From Gnetum montanum (lineage: Eukaryota > Streptophyta > Gnetopsida > Gnetales > Gnetaceae): a stretch of DNA of 64,000 nucleotides. Positions 44,422-56,117 of this stretch are shown here, piece by piece. The position numbers were made by a program, and so were the translations under genes. The notes beneath the pieces were generated by a model. It worked only from the letters and a program-made list of their open reading frames with translations, had not been told where the DNA came from and did no database searches. Every line of letters begins with the position of its first letter. The first letter of the stretch is position 1. The stretch covers positions 62,001 to 126,000 of the forward strand of contig MNCI01020185.1 in the NCBI GenBank assembly GCA_015680685.1. The letters are read 5' to 3'.

Positions 44422-44930
44422 GTCACAAATTTATTAAATTTTTATTAATGAAAAAGGAACTGCACATTTCCAAAACAAGGAAAACCATAGAGTTTGTAGA
44501 TGGGTTGATGTTGTGGACTCACTACCTATTGCACGAAAAAGAAACCATGTCCTAATTATTCATAATAAAATTCAAAGATAAAAACCAAACACCAACAATC
44601 AAATAACAAAAAATAGTACATACCACCATGAAGCAACATATTACCAATGTACCTAGCACTTATTAACAAAAAATTAGAAAATCACACCAAACAAAAAAAA
44701 TGTAAAATATTCAAGAAATAGCAAATGTACTAACGATGGTGTAAAAAAAATTAGAAAAGATTAATAATATGAAAAACAATATATGTAAAATAAAGAATGT
44801 GTAAAAAAATAAGTTGTAAAACAAAAAATTTGAAAAACTGAGGAGCTATTTGTATGGTTAGCATGAGTGGCCATCTCCCCCATAACTAAGTTGAAAGGAG
44901 GAGATCCAAAATATGGAGTGTGGTTTTTCA
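44422..44930 (-). other. 3' untranslated region of element C, second part
   Basis: AT-rich. On the minus strand the pol end phrase tatgggggagatggcc at about 44885-44870 matches E at 59376. The rest is T-rich filler continuing to 17454 across G. Confidence 0.65.
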
Positions 44931-46090
44931 TCTGATAAGGTGCTTGTTGTGTTAGCTAGCATATGCTTATGGAAAGTTTTGATTTATTGAATGTTGAATA
45001 GCTATTTTTTGTTCAGGCTCTCAGGTTTGTAGATCATCATGGTCCCTGAAGAAAAAGTTTCATAAACAATGTAAGGTCCTTCCCACAACATTTAAAACTT
45101 AGTTCATTGAGGTACGTGTGTGGGGTTCTAGTAGAAAACCTTATCTCCTAGTTGAAATTTGACTTTTTTGATTTTTAGGTCATGATGCTTTTGTTATAGG
45201 CCTTGTGCAACTCGTTAGATGATAAGGCTACTAATCAATTTTTTTCTAGCAAGTTGAGATTCATTAGTCTTTCTTTTTGGGCTAGAATTAAGTCAAGGTC
45301 AAGGTCACAAACTGTTGAAAGTGTACAGAGCTCAAATTGATAAGGAAGTATTGGTAATTTTCCATACACAAGCTCATAGGGAGAATAGCCTATAGGAAGT
45401 TTCCATGTTGAGAGGTAGGTCTAAAGGGCATCGTTAAGTTTTGTGCTCTAGTTATTCCTATACTTGCTAATAATTTTTATTAGTATCCTTGTGATTTCCT
45501 TATTGGTAACCTCAGCTTGACCATTATCTTAGGGATGGTAAGGTGTTGTGAGTTTACATGCAACCCCTAAGCATTGCATGAGCTTCCGAAAAGTAGTGCC
45601 TATAAATTGGGTTTCATTATTAGAAATTAATGCATGTGGCATACCAAACCTATTTCCAAAATTTTATTGTACAAACTGAGCAGTAGTAAAATATGTACAG
45701 TCAATGACATCTGCTACTTCTACCCATTTTATACAATAGTCAAAAATGACTATGATGTACACCTTTCCATTTAACATGGGCATGATGGGACCCATGAAAT
45801 TAATTCCCCAAATGTTGAATGGTTCTAGTGGTTGAATTCATTGTTGAGGTCCCTCAATTCAAGTAGTCATTCCACCATCTTGTTGGCATCATTCACAAGA
45901 GTAAACATAATGGTGAGCATCCCTGAAGAGTGTTGTCCAGTAATGCCCTACCATTAGGATTTTAATGGCTATGTGTCTCCCAACATCGTGTCCTCCATAA
46001 GGACCTTCATGAGCATCTTAGAGAATGTGCAATTGATCGACATTAGGGATACACCAATGAACTAGGCCATCAGTGCACACCTTGTAGAGG
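44931..46090 (-). pseudogene. Integrase of element C
   Basis: The zinc-binding part (DAHEGPYGGHD near 46015, HYWTTLFRDAHHYVYSCE near 45925) is followed by the core start PFNIWGINFMGPIMP (about 45825), KWVEVADV, LISNNETQF (about 45635), LTTPYHP-stop-DNGQAEVTNKEI (about 45540) and KLPIGYSPYELVYGKLP (about 45390). The C-terminal part resembles B. The core Asp is replaced by Asn (INFMG) and stops occur, so it is inactive. Confidence 0.9.
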
Positions 46091-47640
46091 TGTCCATTGA
46101 TCTCCATGAATTGCTTTACCTAGTGAAGAGACTGATATTTCTTCTAGTGGTCCAACTCTTGTGGCATCTCCTGAGTGAGAAGATAGGTGAGAATGCCATC
46201 ATACCATTGTGGCTCATTGGGCATTTGTTCAGTTACAGCCCCAGAAAAGAGAAGTTCATTAGGAAATGTATCAGATAATGGAATTTCTTCCTCTTTGTCA
46301 TCCCATCGTAATCAAGACAAGTGATCAGTGACCACATTCTCAATGCCCTTTCAATCTCCCATCATAAGATTGAATTCTTGTAAGATCACTAGCCACTGTA
46401 TGACATAGGGGCTCACCATTGGCTTGTTCATTAGGAAGCAGATGGCACTATGATTCATGTGCACAAACACCTTGTATCCAAGCACATAATGCCTGAATTT
46501 TTCTACAGTAAATACCACTACCATCAATTCTTTCTCTGTGGTGGTGTAGTTTAGTTATGCATCCACAATGCTTTGACTAGCACAATAGATGTAGTATGGT
46601 TGTTTATTATCATCTAATTACATTAGCACAACTCCCAGGGCATAATTTGATGCATCTTTCATGATATGAAATGGCCTGAACTAGTCAGGTGCTTGTAGGA
46701 TTGGAGTTTCTACAAGCTTTTCTTTTAGTTGCTGGAATGCTTTCTCACATTATGTAGTCTAGACAAAGGGAGCATCTTTCTTTGTTAGCTTGACCAACGA
46801 TTTTCCAATCTTGGAGAAATTTTTTAATTACCAGTAGTAACCAATATGTCCAAGGAATGATCAAACATCCTTAACTATTTCTACATAGCAGGTTATTCCT
46901 TGGATGACCCTTATTTTCTTAAGGTCCACCTCAATTCCGTCTAGCGATATTCTACGCCCCAATACAATGTCTTCTTAGACCATGAGGTGAATTTTCTACC
47001 AATTAAGCCATAAGTTAGTTTTGACACATTTTTTTTAGCACTTACTCAAGGTGGTCTAGGGATTGCTCAAATGTAGCTCCATAGGTGGAGAAGTCATCCA
47101 TGAATATTTTCATGCCACTAATGATCTGCTATTGAAAAATGCTCAGGACTAGGCATTGGAATGTGGTAGGAGCATTGCATAGACTAAATGACATCTTACA
47201 ATATGCAAACTTTCCCCAGGGACTCGTGAATGTTGTCTTTTCCTAGTCTTCCAATGTAATTTGAATTTGGTTATAGCCACTATAACTATCTAGAAAGTTG
47301 TAGTAACAATGCCCAAATATGGTGTTGAGCACCTAATCAACAAATGGCAATGGAAAATGATCCTTAAATATTTCCATATTCAATAGCCTAAAATTGACGC
47401 AAACCTACCTCTTGCCACCTTTCTTCCACACAATCACAAGTGGACTAACCCACTTACTATCTACAATGGGATAAATGAACCTTGCCTTGAGGAGTTGCTC
47501 AATTTCCTCCTTGATGATTTGCTTCAATTTTGGGTTCAACCACCTTTGTGGCTATCATTTTGGCTTTATGGCTAGGTCAATGTAGATGTGATGCTAGAAT
47601 ATCCTTGGATTAATCCCTATGAGTTCAGGATATGACCAAG
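46091..47640 (-). pseudogene. Reverse transcriptase and RNase H of element C
   Basis: The minus strand reads FLDSYSGYNQIQITLED (about 47270), KMSFSLCNAPTTFQ (about 47190), and the catalytic FMDD at 47104-47093 (FMDDFSTYGATFEQSLDHLE). The RNase H ends ENVVTDHLS near 46345, followed by a spacer (LSDTFPNELLFSGAV). Frameshifts and stops are frequent below 47040. FMDDFS-YG places it on the Athila/Tat side. Confidence 0.88.
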
Positions 47641-48832
47641 CAAAAGCTGCTAACCATCTTTCAACTACTTTCAACAGCATCTTTCTCGATTCAAGAGCAA
47701 GTTTTGTATTAATTATAACTAGCTTCTCATTTTTCAAAAATATATATTCCATTCTAGCCAACTCAAGGGGCTCTTATTTGAATTTGTTAGAAATGTCAAA
47801 CTCTCCTTAGTGAGTATCATCATTTCTATCATTAGAGAGTTGTTGATGAACTTGCTCTAATTCATCCATGCTTGTGACATATGCACATGTTAGGCTTTTA
47901 GTTGGTTCCATGCAAAGTGTGTTACTTTCAAAATTAGTGGTTAGCCACTAGGTTCCCTCCTATTTTTTGGTTTCTATGTACAAAAACCTTTGAATTTTTA
48001 CTTCTATCACACACTATTTGCATGTAGAGATAGATGCTTGCTTTATGGCCCATAGTTTCTACACATAATTGCACCCACTATCGCTATACACGATGCATGG
48101 AACTCTCTTCTTCTCGATCTTTCCAAATGCATTTTCTTTAGATATCTCAAATGAAAGATCTCTAATGTTCATTCTTACATAGATGGTGCTTAGCCATGTC
48201 CTTCCCATGATGATTGGGAAATCCCCTTTACAATTCTCCACTTTGATTACCAAGAAATTAACAAGATAATACTACCCACAGACAGTGGTCACAATGTCTT
48301 CTACAGTCCTAATGAAATAGTGATGGACTAGCCTACCAATTCTAATCTTATGTTGCTCTTCTTAAGAGGATGTAGGTTCCAAGTAGTGTACATCTCATGA
48401 GAAATTAAATNTAGGATGTAGGTTCCAAGTAGTGTACATCTCATGAGAAATTAAATTAACACTAGAACCTGAATTGAGAAGAGCCTTGCATGGTTCATTC
48501 CTAGCAATCTACAAGTAAATTAGAAGACTTCCTAGATTAGCTAATTTTCTAGGAAGGTTTCCTACATAGATCCAATCAAACACAATGTGAGTAAGCATTA
48601 CGGTATGGATTCTTGAAAAATTTTGGTTTGAAGGCAACTCAAAGGAATTTGATATGATGGAAGAGGCAAGAGCAGGGTTGTCAACCACAAGTATATGTGA
48701 GGGCTTAGGTGGACTATGGGCTCGAAAGAAAGGTCTTTTCTTTGATCGGGCATTCAACCCTCTAATTGATGATTCAAATGTAGATTAATAGCCCTCATAG
48801 CATTTTTTTTGTTGCAATTGGGCTAGCAGTTC
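47641..48832 (-). pseudogene. Gag end and aspartic protease of element C, catalytic Asp lost
   Basis: Frame 48757-48509 (RPFFRAHSPPKPS, then VMLTHIVFDWIYVGNLPRKLANLGSLL) matches E (VMLTHVVTDWIKVGHLPRKFSHLGSPL). The protease active site reads LLNSGSSVNLIS: the Asp of E's LLDSGS is Asn here (codon at 48475-48473). The second block is FPIIMGRTWLS (about 48215). A 44-bp duplicate around the N at 48411 interrupts the frame and is probably an assembly join. Upstream gag is deleted at 48832. Confidence 0.85.
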
Positions 48833-49291
48833 ACCAAGTACTATATGAATGCTCAAAGTGGTCCTACTTGTGTTCATTAACTATTGGAAATAAATTGCTT
48901 CATTAAAATGCATTAAAGTAAAGAACAAGAAAGTAAAACGCATTAAAGAAAATATTAATCCATTCTTAGTGCTAAAATAATTGTTAAAAGAGTTCATTTT
49001 ATTCCCGTCACACTGCTACACTCATGTACATCAGTGCTCAAATAAAGAACTGTACACACTTAGACTCCTTCTATGGGCACTCAAAAAATATTCTAACTCT
49101 GAAAGGAAGAAATAGCAAAAGCTTCACTACTATGACTAGAAAATAACCAAAAACTAATTGTAAAAATTGGAGCCTAGGCACAATATTTATAGGCCTAGAG
49201 TATACACTCCAATGTCATGTACCCAACATCACATCAAGACATTAACGTTGCATACATGATGTTGCGACCAACATCAAAAACATGTTCATCA
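48833..49291 (-). repeat. LTR of element C (5' LTR, truncated to 459 bp)
   Basis: Aligns with 15505-15946 and ends TTCATCA before CCTAT. It lacks the part matching 15138-15504, so the LTR 3' end, primer site and gag were removed together. Confidence 0.9.
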
Positions 49292-49296
49292 CCTAT

Positions 49297-51690
49297 TTAA
49301 TTGAGGTGATCACACAAAAATTGAATCTTTTTAATGTCAGAGCCAACATAGCTCAAATCTTTACAACATTTGACACAAAGGTAAGAAATTTATGGCTACA
49401 AAGGTTCTATGAGACAAGTGAGAAAGAATATAGCAAAGAAGATCTATTTTAAAATTGGGACCTACCATCTCTTCCCAACTAAAAGATTAAATAGAATTTC
49501 CACCTATGCTACTAGAGGAAGTGTCATCCTCATGGGGAAATGCTAGGCTAATATGACTCATTTGTTATTTTTGGAAATCTAGAGGAGATTTGACAAGAAG
49601 AAGGTAGGGAAACTCATCCTAACATTCCCTTTACTTATCAGAAGATTGTGCCAACAAGTAGAAATTATGGGATTCACTAATTATGTTCTTTTCAAAGTCC
49701 AAAATACCTCTTATGCTAAAATTTCAAAACCAATGCCACTGAAGAAGGATAAAATAGAAAAACCAGTAGGCACTAAAGGAGCAACTAAGTCTAAACCAGT
49801 AGGAAATGTTCCAACATAGGACCAGAGCAAGCATGATACAATGGATCAACACTAGTAGTCAATAGACCAAGGCTAAGTGCTCCACTAGCACAATAAGAAT
49901 ATCAACCCTTAATGAGTCATCTATAACAAATTTCTAAGATCATAAGTTATGGAAGCAGAGAGGTCTCTAGTATGTAGAAAGTGATAGACAATCCAAGTAG
50001 ACCATTTGTATCCATAGGACCTGTTAGTGATCAGATCTCATTGCAAATAGAAGAGGATGAAGAATGATCACAACAAATATTTGGAAATTTTACGTCTTTC
50101 TAGGTAATATTAGAAATAAGAGAAGGAGCCATCGTGATGGTTATGCAACCTCAAGATGTTGTAAGAGCTGTAGAAGTAATAGCATGTCATATCAAGGAAT
50201 CTTTAACATTCTCGTTATGTCACTAGTTGATATGACTAGAGAAAAAGATTTTGAAACTATAGTCAGAACATCCATGGCCCCAAAGGAGCATGAATATGTT
50301 TTGGATCAACTGCTATAAACCAAACAAGTAATGTAGAATCTCTTTAATATCCCAATTGATATCATTGTAGTGCAGTTAGAACTAATTTCAACTAAGGATA
50401 AGCTAGTAATGACAAAAACCAAACCAAAGCATGCAGAAAATGAGGTGCAGAGGCTACAAGTAGAATTGACTACATTAATAGTAGAAAGGTAAGAGCCTAC
50501 ATAATATATTGCACCAAACCAGCTCAAACAATCTAGAAGTGAACAAATGGATCAATTGATAGCCAAATACACCCAAATGGAGATGGAAAAATAAAAGGCA
50601 ACATGGAATGCCTCAATGACAAAAGCACAAACTTATGGCCATGGGAAAGCCTTAACTTCCTTAGAAGAAGAAAATTAGTAAATTACTATAGAAAATTTAA
50701 GGTTGATTAACATTGAAAAACAAAAGAATATGTTGGAAGAAAGCATCCATTAGCTATGAGAGTAGCTTTCCACAATCAACCTTGACATAAGAAAATTGAC
50801 TAGAAAAAATAGAATCTTATCAATGGAGGAAGTTTACATAGTACAACAAAAGTTAGCCATTGAAATTAGCACATGAAAAAATGAGGTCAAGAAACATGAA
50901 TAACTAAAGGAGCACTTTACGAATCAAGTGGGCATGTACAAGTAAATTAATAAGAAAGAGATCCAAATGGCTAAAGCTAAGATAAACTCCATCACAACAC
51001 AAACACCTAATTGGTAGCCTATCCTATATAGTCTCACCAACATGTACCAAGCCAAGATCAAGAACAAAGATCTACATACAGAGGACCTGATAGAATACAT
51101 AAAATTAGCAAATCCTTGATATGCTAATCTAGACATGTTAAGAGTAGGAATTCCTAGAATAGAACTAGAGCAACAAGTGGCCACATTGTATGCACTATAT
51201 GAGAAATAGTTTGCAAATTGAAAGGATGTGCAATAAAAGCTTCATATTACAAACTCTAAGCTCCAAGTGGTCAAAGCTAGCTACTATGATTAGAAGGATG
51301 TAGTAGCAAATCTGGCTATAATAATGGTAGACTACCAAAAATTCAAAAATATGGCTAGATCATTTGAAGAGAGATTGCAGCTTGTAGCTTGGTATGTGAA
51401 AGAACAAAATGTTTTGGCAATTACCATGCCCATGGAAAGTATTGACTCTAGCAAATATTGTTGAATTCACCTAGATGATACATGACCCAAGATCAAAGGA
51501 AGAAAATCTTTAGTCATTACTTCAAAAATATTAATTCTAGAAGCCTAACGATAAAGGAAAGAAGCAGATGGAGGAGCCACCACTGCCTAGAATCTAAAGG
51601 CTACATCAAGCTTTTATGTTTTGTTTTATTTTTTCTTATATTGTCTTGTTTTTGTCATATCTATCAATCATGCAATGCATAATAATTTTG
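49297..51690 (+). pseudogene. Gene X, 3' part: unrecognised protein with charged, coiled-coil-like tail
   Basis: The frame resumes as LIEVITQKLNLFNVRANIAQ directly after the right target repeat of C, then TTFDTKVRNLWLQRFYETSEKEYS. A frameshift near 49465 is followed by VGKLILTFPLLIRRLCQQVE, a basic patch (KPMPLKKDKIEKPVGTKG, about 49725-49785) and a long K/E/Q/N-rich region (50380-51250; for example QMEMEK, LRLINIEKQKNMLEESI, IELEQQVATLYALYEK). Stops are scattered. The coding limit near 51690 is a guess. No family is recognised. The tail suggests a structural or oligomerising protein. Confidence 0.55.
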
Positions 51691-53439
51691 TAAATACCAC
51701 ATGAATCACAATGTAGCATTCATAATACAGTCAATCATGTATATAATTCATCATCTAAAAGTCTGTATATGACCCCATGATTTTGTAATAATCTCTATCC
51801 TCCTTTTTTTTTTAACTTGAGAAAGAGTTTTTAGTTAATCATGGGGATCTAATAAAAGCTTTTTGTCGATAGACTATGATATTGTATCTATAATATCATA
51901 TTTATGATATCATAGTTTTGCATACATCATCATAAATGTGATGTAGTAAGCCATGGTCATGCCTATAAATACTAACCCACCATCATGTCAAAACAAAAGC
52001 TTTCACCCAATACATAGCTAGATTCTTGTAGTTTGTTTTCATAACTTAGACTTAGAGTTAAATTGAATGCCCAAAATAGGGTGAGCTATAATTGTACAAA
52101 GTCTTTATTTGAGTGGATTGTTCCTGAACATAATTCATGATAGACAATAATCATCAAGATTTTTTTTCATCCTTGCAACAATTCCCTTAGTGTAATTTTA
52201 CTTAGTTTAATTTTACTTTTTTTCATGTTTACTTTTATTAATTATTTTACATTTTCAAAGCACTTTACTTTTTCAACATCTTTTAGTAAGGCAATATAAG
52301 TACATCTAGTTTTGAGTAGAACATGACTATTTGGTAACTTAGTAGTAACTTCACTTGATTCACTTAATATTGAATTCACTTGGTAATCCCAATAATAGTT
52401 ACATTAGCCCAGGACATGTATGCTAACCCAGGAATGAATACTTATCACCATAGGTTAGAATAGATGTAAATTTCTATCACACTTAGACATAGAATTTACA
52501 AATAGTTTTACCATATTAGCACTTAATTTTAATTCAAGCCAAGCAACATCATCATATCATATACCTTACCAAGAGTTAAACCATGTGACATGAACTAACT
52601 CTACATTAGAAGAGAAAAATCATGAACTAAACATCAACTGCTAGTATATTTACATTGTCCATCCATGGATTATGATCTATGATCAAGTAGCACATGAACA
52701 CTTGTAACTTGTGTGGTTGAATGTTGGAATATCCAACCGCTCATCAATGTCAATAGAAATTGGCATGAGACAATCTTTCACTATTTAAAAAGTCTTAGAC
52801 CATTGTGGAAAATGAGTTACCTAAAATATTTAAAAGTCTCAAGCTATTATGAACAATGACTAAGTTTAATGAACCTATGATCATAAGGGCTGATGTATAT
52901 AGGTGCATCAAAGCTAGTTATAAATTGGGCATGAGCATAGCTTAGGAATAAAATACCATGGATGAGGGTAATTGAGGTTCACTACTAAGATCCAATTGTA
53001 GCTGTATAAGGGTAGCTAATGTTGACATGGGAAACCGAGCAATGTGTTATTGTTATATTACAAAGCAAAGCATCTAGATAAGATGTTACTATATTGCACA
53101 ATAAAGCATCTAACTAGGCTACTATTGTATTGTAAATCAAGGCCTCTAGGTGTGCTACTACTATATTACAAAGTAAAGGAATCTAGGCGGGTTACTACTG
53201 TATTGTAGAATAAAGCAACTAGGTGGGTTGTTATTGTATTATAGAGCAAGGCATTTTGTATCATTCATTCTTGCTTTTGCTAATGAGAATCCTCCATTAC
53301 TATGATCATAAGCACTTTACTGAATCATGAAAAATCTATGTGCCTTTGATTTTTCCTAGATTTTGTTTCTTTGGTGTTTCCTTATTGTTCTTGATATTTG
53401 TCTATGCAATTTCACTATTCGCTCTGGGTTTCTTTCCTA
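51691..53439. other. AT-rich region between gene X and element D
   Basis: No domain. A purine word (aatcatggggatct, 51838) followed by tgatattg... and gcctataaatactaaccc (about 51961) is laid out like a polypurine tract, LTR start and TATA box, but I found no partner LTR. A short tandem array lies at 53046-53253. Confidence 0.4.
53046..53253 (+). repeat. Tandem repeat, about 37-bp unit, 5.5 copies
   Basis: Units start at 53046, 53085, 53121, 53157, 53194 and 53230 (lengths 39, 36, 36, 37, 36, partial). Each runs like 'actactgtattgtagaataa-agcatctaggtgggtt'. The copies differ at many sites, so the array is old. Confidence 0.85.
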
Positions 53440-53577
53440 CACAATAATATATTGTACAAATAGATTATGATGTAATAGAATCAAGTGATAATTAAGATAT
53501 TCTCTACCTAAAATGCATGACTTATTTGATCAACATAGGGATGTAGTTGTATTTTCTAGAATGGAATTGAAATCTAA
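53440..53577 (+). pseudogene. Chromovirus-like RT, first part (element D)
   Basis: A decayed RYSLPKMHDLFDQ segment (about 53499-53537) and VVVFSRMELKS match the gypsy RT wording 'R-Y-P-L-P-x-I-D-D-L-F-D-Q ... F-S-K-I-D-L-R-S'. The reading is interrupted after S by a SINE and continues at 53737. Confidence 0.75.
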
Positions 53578-53728
53578 CAATGACATGTTAGCCTAGTGGT
53601 AAGACTCTTACTTTGAAAGCTCTAAGTCATGGATTTAATTCTGGTGGACAATGTTGAGTTATATAACTTGGGGTATATACTTATATTACAATTATTTCTG
53701 GCTTCCAACACCCCCTAAAATGAATCTA
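53578..53728 (+). mobile_element. tRNA-like SINE inserted in the D reverse transcriptase
   Basis: A 151-bp insert carries a pol III A-box-like tagcctagtgg (53589-53599) and a B-box-like ggatttaattc (53631-53641), 42 bp apart, followed by a non-tRNA tail to ccccctaaaatgaatcta. It is flanked by an exact 8-bp repeat AAATCTAA (53570-53577 and 53729-53736). Removing the insert and one repeat joins RT residues LKS to YH-stop-LRIKEDDIPKTTF, as an intact gypsy RT requires. The B box has two changes from the consensus. Confidence 0.82.
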
Positions 53729-53736
53729 AAATCTAA

Positions 53737-55460
53737 ATATCATTAGTTAAGAATTAAAGAGGATGATATTCCAAAGACCACATTTAGAATAAGATATGAG
53801 CACTATGAATTTCTTATACTATCATTTAGATTTAAAAATATTCTTGTAGTGTTCATGCACTTAATGAATAGTATATTAAGGTCTTATCTTATTATATTTG
53901 TAATAGTGTTCAACGATGATATTTTGATATATTTCAAAAGAGAAGATGAACATGTGGATCATTTGAGAAATGTATTACAACTCTTAAGAGAAAATCAATT
54001 CTATGCTTAATCATAGAAGTACTTATCTTGGTAAAAAGAGCTACAATTTCTTGATTACATAGTATCAAAAGTAGTTATTATAGTGGATCCAATGAAGATC
54101 CAAGTAATATGGGATTTTTCAAGACCTCGTACTATAATGGATGTGAGAAGTTTCTTAGCGTTAGAAAGTTAGTATCGAAAATTTGTTAAATATTTTTCTA
54201 AAATTATGTCTCCTTTAATGAAGTTGCTAAGGAAGGATTAATAATTTTAATGGATAGAGAAGTGTAATAAAGAATTTTTGAAAATTAAGAAATAGTTTAA
54301 GCCAACTTCTATTTTAATATCGCCTATCCTAGGTAAGATACTTGACATGTATACCAATGCTTTAAATGAAAGGTAAGGGCACACACTCATGCAAGATTAA
54401 CACATAATCACCTATGTTTCTTGAAAATTGAGGAATCATGATGTTAAATACCCTCTACATAACATAGAACTAGCAACTATTATTTTAACATTCAAAATCT
54501 AGTAATGCTATTTAATTGCAAAGAAGTTAATCTTATGGATAAATCAAAAGAATCTATAATATCTTATGAGCTAGTCACAATTAAATTTACCAAAAAGAAG
54601 ATTGATGGGATTCCTGACATATTTTAATTTTGATATGAAGTATCATTCTAGAAAAGCAAATGTAGTGGTTGATACACCTAGTAGAAAAATAGATAGCCTG
54701 GTTGTATAATCCAACTTAATGAATGAGATTATAGAAGAAAAAAAAAATTAAATACTTTGTGCCAAGGAAAGTTCCAAAAATTAAGTTAAATTCTTTTTGA
54801 TTATTTATAAAAAGGAAAAAATAGATAATTATAATACAAAGGTAGGTTGTATGTACCTAAAAAATTAGGATAAAAATTATTAAAAAAAGCTCGTACTAGT
54901 AGGTATCAAATGTGTCCTAGAGGTCATAAAATATTTTAAATTTTAAGAAGAAGTATTGGTGGCTTAAGATGAATCAGGAGATAGTTGAGTTTGTTAACAA
55001 GTCAAAGAAGAATATCAAAAGCCACAAGGACTACTCCATGTTCATCACATACCACAATGTAAGTAGGAGGTTATTAGCATGGACTTCATTTTAGGTTTAC
55101 TAAAGACTAGAAGGAAATTTAATGTTATATTAATAGTGGTGGACCTACTAATAAAATTATCTTATTTCCTTGCTATGCACTCCATTATTCTATCCAAGGA
55201 TATTGCTAAGTTATTTTTTAAGGAACCTATAAGATTGCACGGAGTTCCAATTAAGATAATATCTAATAGACCATGTTTACCTCCACATTTTTGTAAGTCT
55301 TTCAAGTAGACATGAGCACCAAATTAAATATACATTTTATATATCTAATAGAAATGCCAAGTTTATCTCCACATTTTTTAAGTCTTTCAAGTAGATATGA
55401 GCACCAAATCAAATATAAGTTTTATCTATCATCCTCAAATAGATGAACAAACAAAGCAAG
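53737..55460 (+). pseudogene. RT, RNase H and integrase start of element D
   Basis: LRIKEDDIPKTTFRIRYEHYEFL (about 53742) is followed by the catalytic VFNDDILIYF (53909-53937, NDD for VDD), LDYIVSKVVIIVDPMKI and RSFLALES-stop-YRKFVKYFSKI, then RNase H wording (NHDVKYPLHNIELA; YHSRKANVVVDTPSR near 54640). The integrase core is MDFILGLLKTRRKFNVILIVVD (55079) and FIYHPQIDEQTKQ at the border of E. It resembles Del/Tekay-type chromoviruses. A near-repeat of about 80 bp at 55254-55430 duplicates part of the core. Confidence 0.85.
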
Positions 55461-55973
55461 TGGTAAGCCGCGATATCGCATCCGCCACGCGATATCGCGT
55501 ACGCAATATCACGTCCTACCTTATTTTCTATAACTAAGAGGTAGCTTCCCTTGTTCAAGGAAGTTAGACTTAGACCCTTAGCTAAACTCTTGCAATTTTC
55601 CCATTCCAGAGTTAGAATAATTCCTATGTGCCCGCAGTAGGAGTCATAGAGTGAACGGATCTTTATTCGAGCAATTTGTACCTGAGCACAAATTTGTGTA
55701 CAGCAATAAAGACAAACTTTGTGATAAACCTTGCAACATACAGATTAAGCTAAATAGTAATTAATTATTGTTGAATGTTTAAATGCTTTCCTAGTTAATT
55801 AATCTTTCTCTCAACCCTTGACTCTCCTAGTTAAGTGCACTTAGTATGNCGATTGATTAACCCTAAGCGTTACATTAAGGCATGTAAGCACTTAGTCCTT
55901 GGAGTTCGACGGGATCGCACGTGAAACGCTCATATTCGTATGGTTGAGTGTAGCGGTACCTTACCACTAATCA
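55461..55973 (+). repeat. LTR of element E (5' LTR)
   Basis: Starts tggtaagccgcgatatcgc and ends ccactaatca. TATA-like ttctataactaagagg is near 55530. The start has three nested gcgatatcgc-type palindromes (55470-55515). It aligns with 61038-61802 but lacks the 61405-61697 segment; a single N (55849) stands at that point. Confidence 0.85.
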
Positions 55974-55974
55974 T

Positions 55975-55992
55975 TGGCGTTGTTGCTGGGGA
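55975..55992 (+). promoter_or_regulatory. Primer binding site of element E, tRNA-Asp type
   Basis: TGGCGTTGTTGCTGGGGA, one base after the LTR. It differs from TGGCGCCGTTGCCGGGGA at three transitions. Confidence 0.88.
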
Positions 55993-56117
55993 CTTAGTTG
56001 TTTGTGCGCTACATAGAACATAGGAAATCATTCATATCATTGGGACACTAGAACAAACCCTTAGGATTAATAAAGAAAAGATAATACAATGATAGATTGC
56101 ACACCGAACAAGACAAA

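Larger units (their letters stand above)
15138..49291 (-). mobile_element. Ty3/gypsy LTR retrotransposon C, hosting nested G and H
   Basis: The outer repeats are 15138-15946 and 48833-49291. The 5-bp target duplication CCTAT is exact (15133-15137 and 49292-49296), and removing the element restores the gene X frame. Protease, RT, RNase H and integrase lie on the minus strand between 48832 and 44931. A purine tract abuts the left LTR. Of the 34.2 kb, 17460-44421 is element G plus its target repeat, leaving about 7.2 kb of C. The gag, the primer site and 367 bp of the 5' LTR are missing through one deletion at 48832/48833. The family matches B and E. Confidence 0.92.

Noticed and set aside
51838-52300. 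LTR of an element enclosing gene X
   Set aside because: Purine word, TG and TATA spacing look right, but no partner LTR, primer site or target repeat was found near 13991-14690; left only as a note.
52718-52736. Hairpin gttgga-ata-tccaac as a terminator or RNA element
   Set aside because: Six-base stem in AT-rich sequence, expected by chance, with no neighbouring gene to serve.
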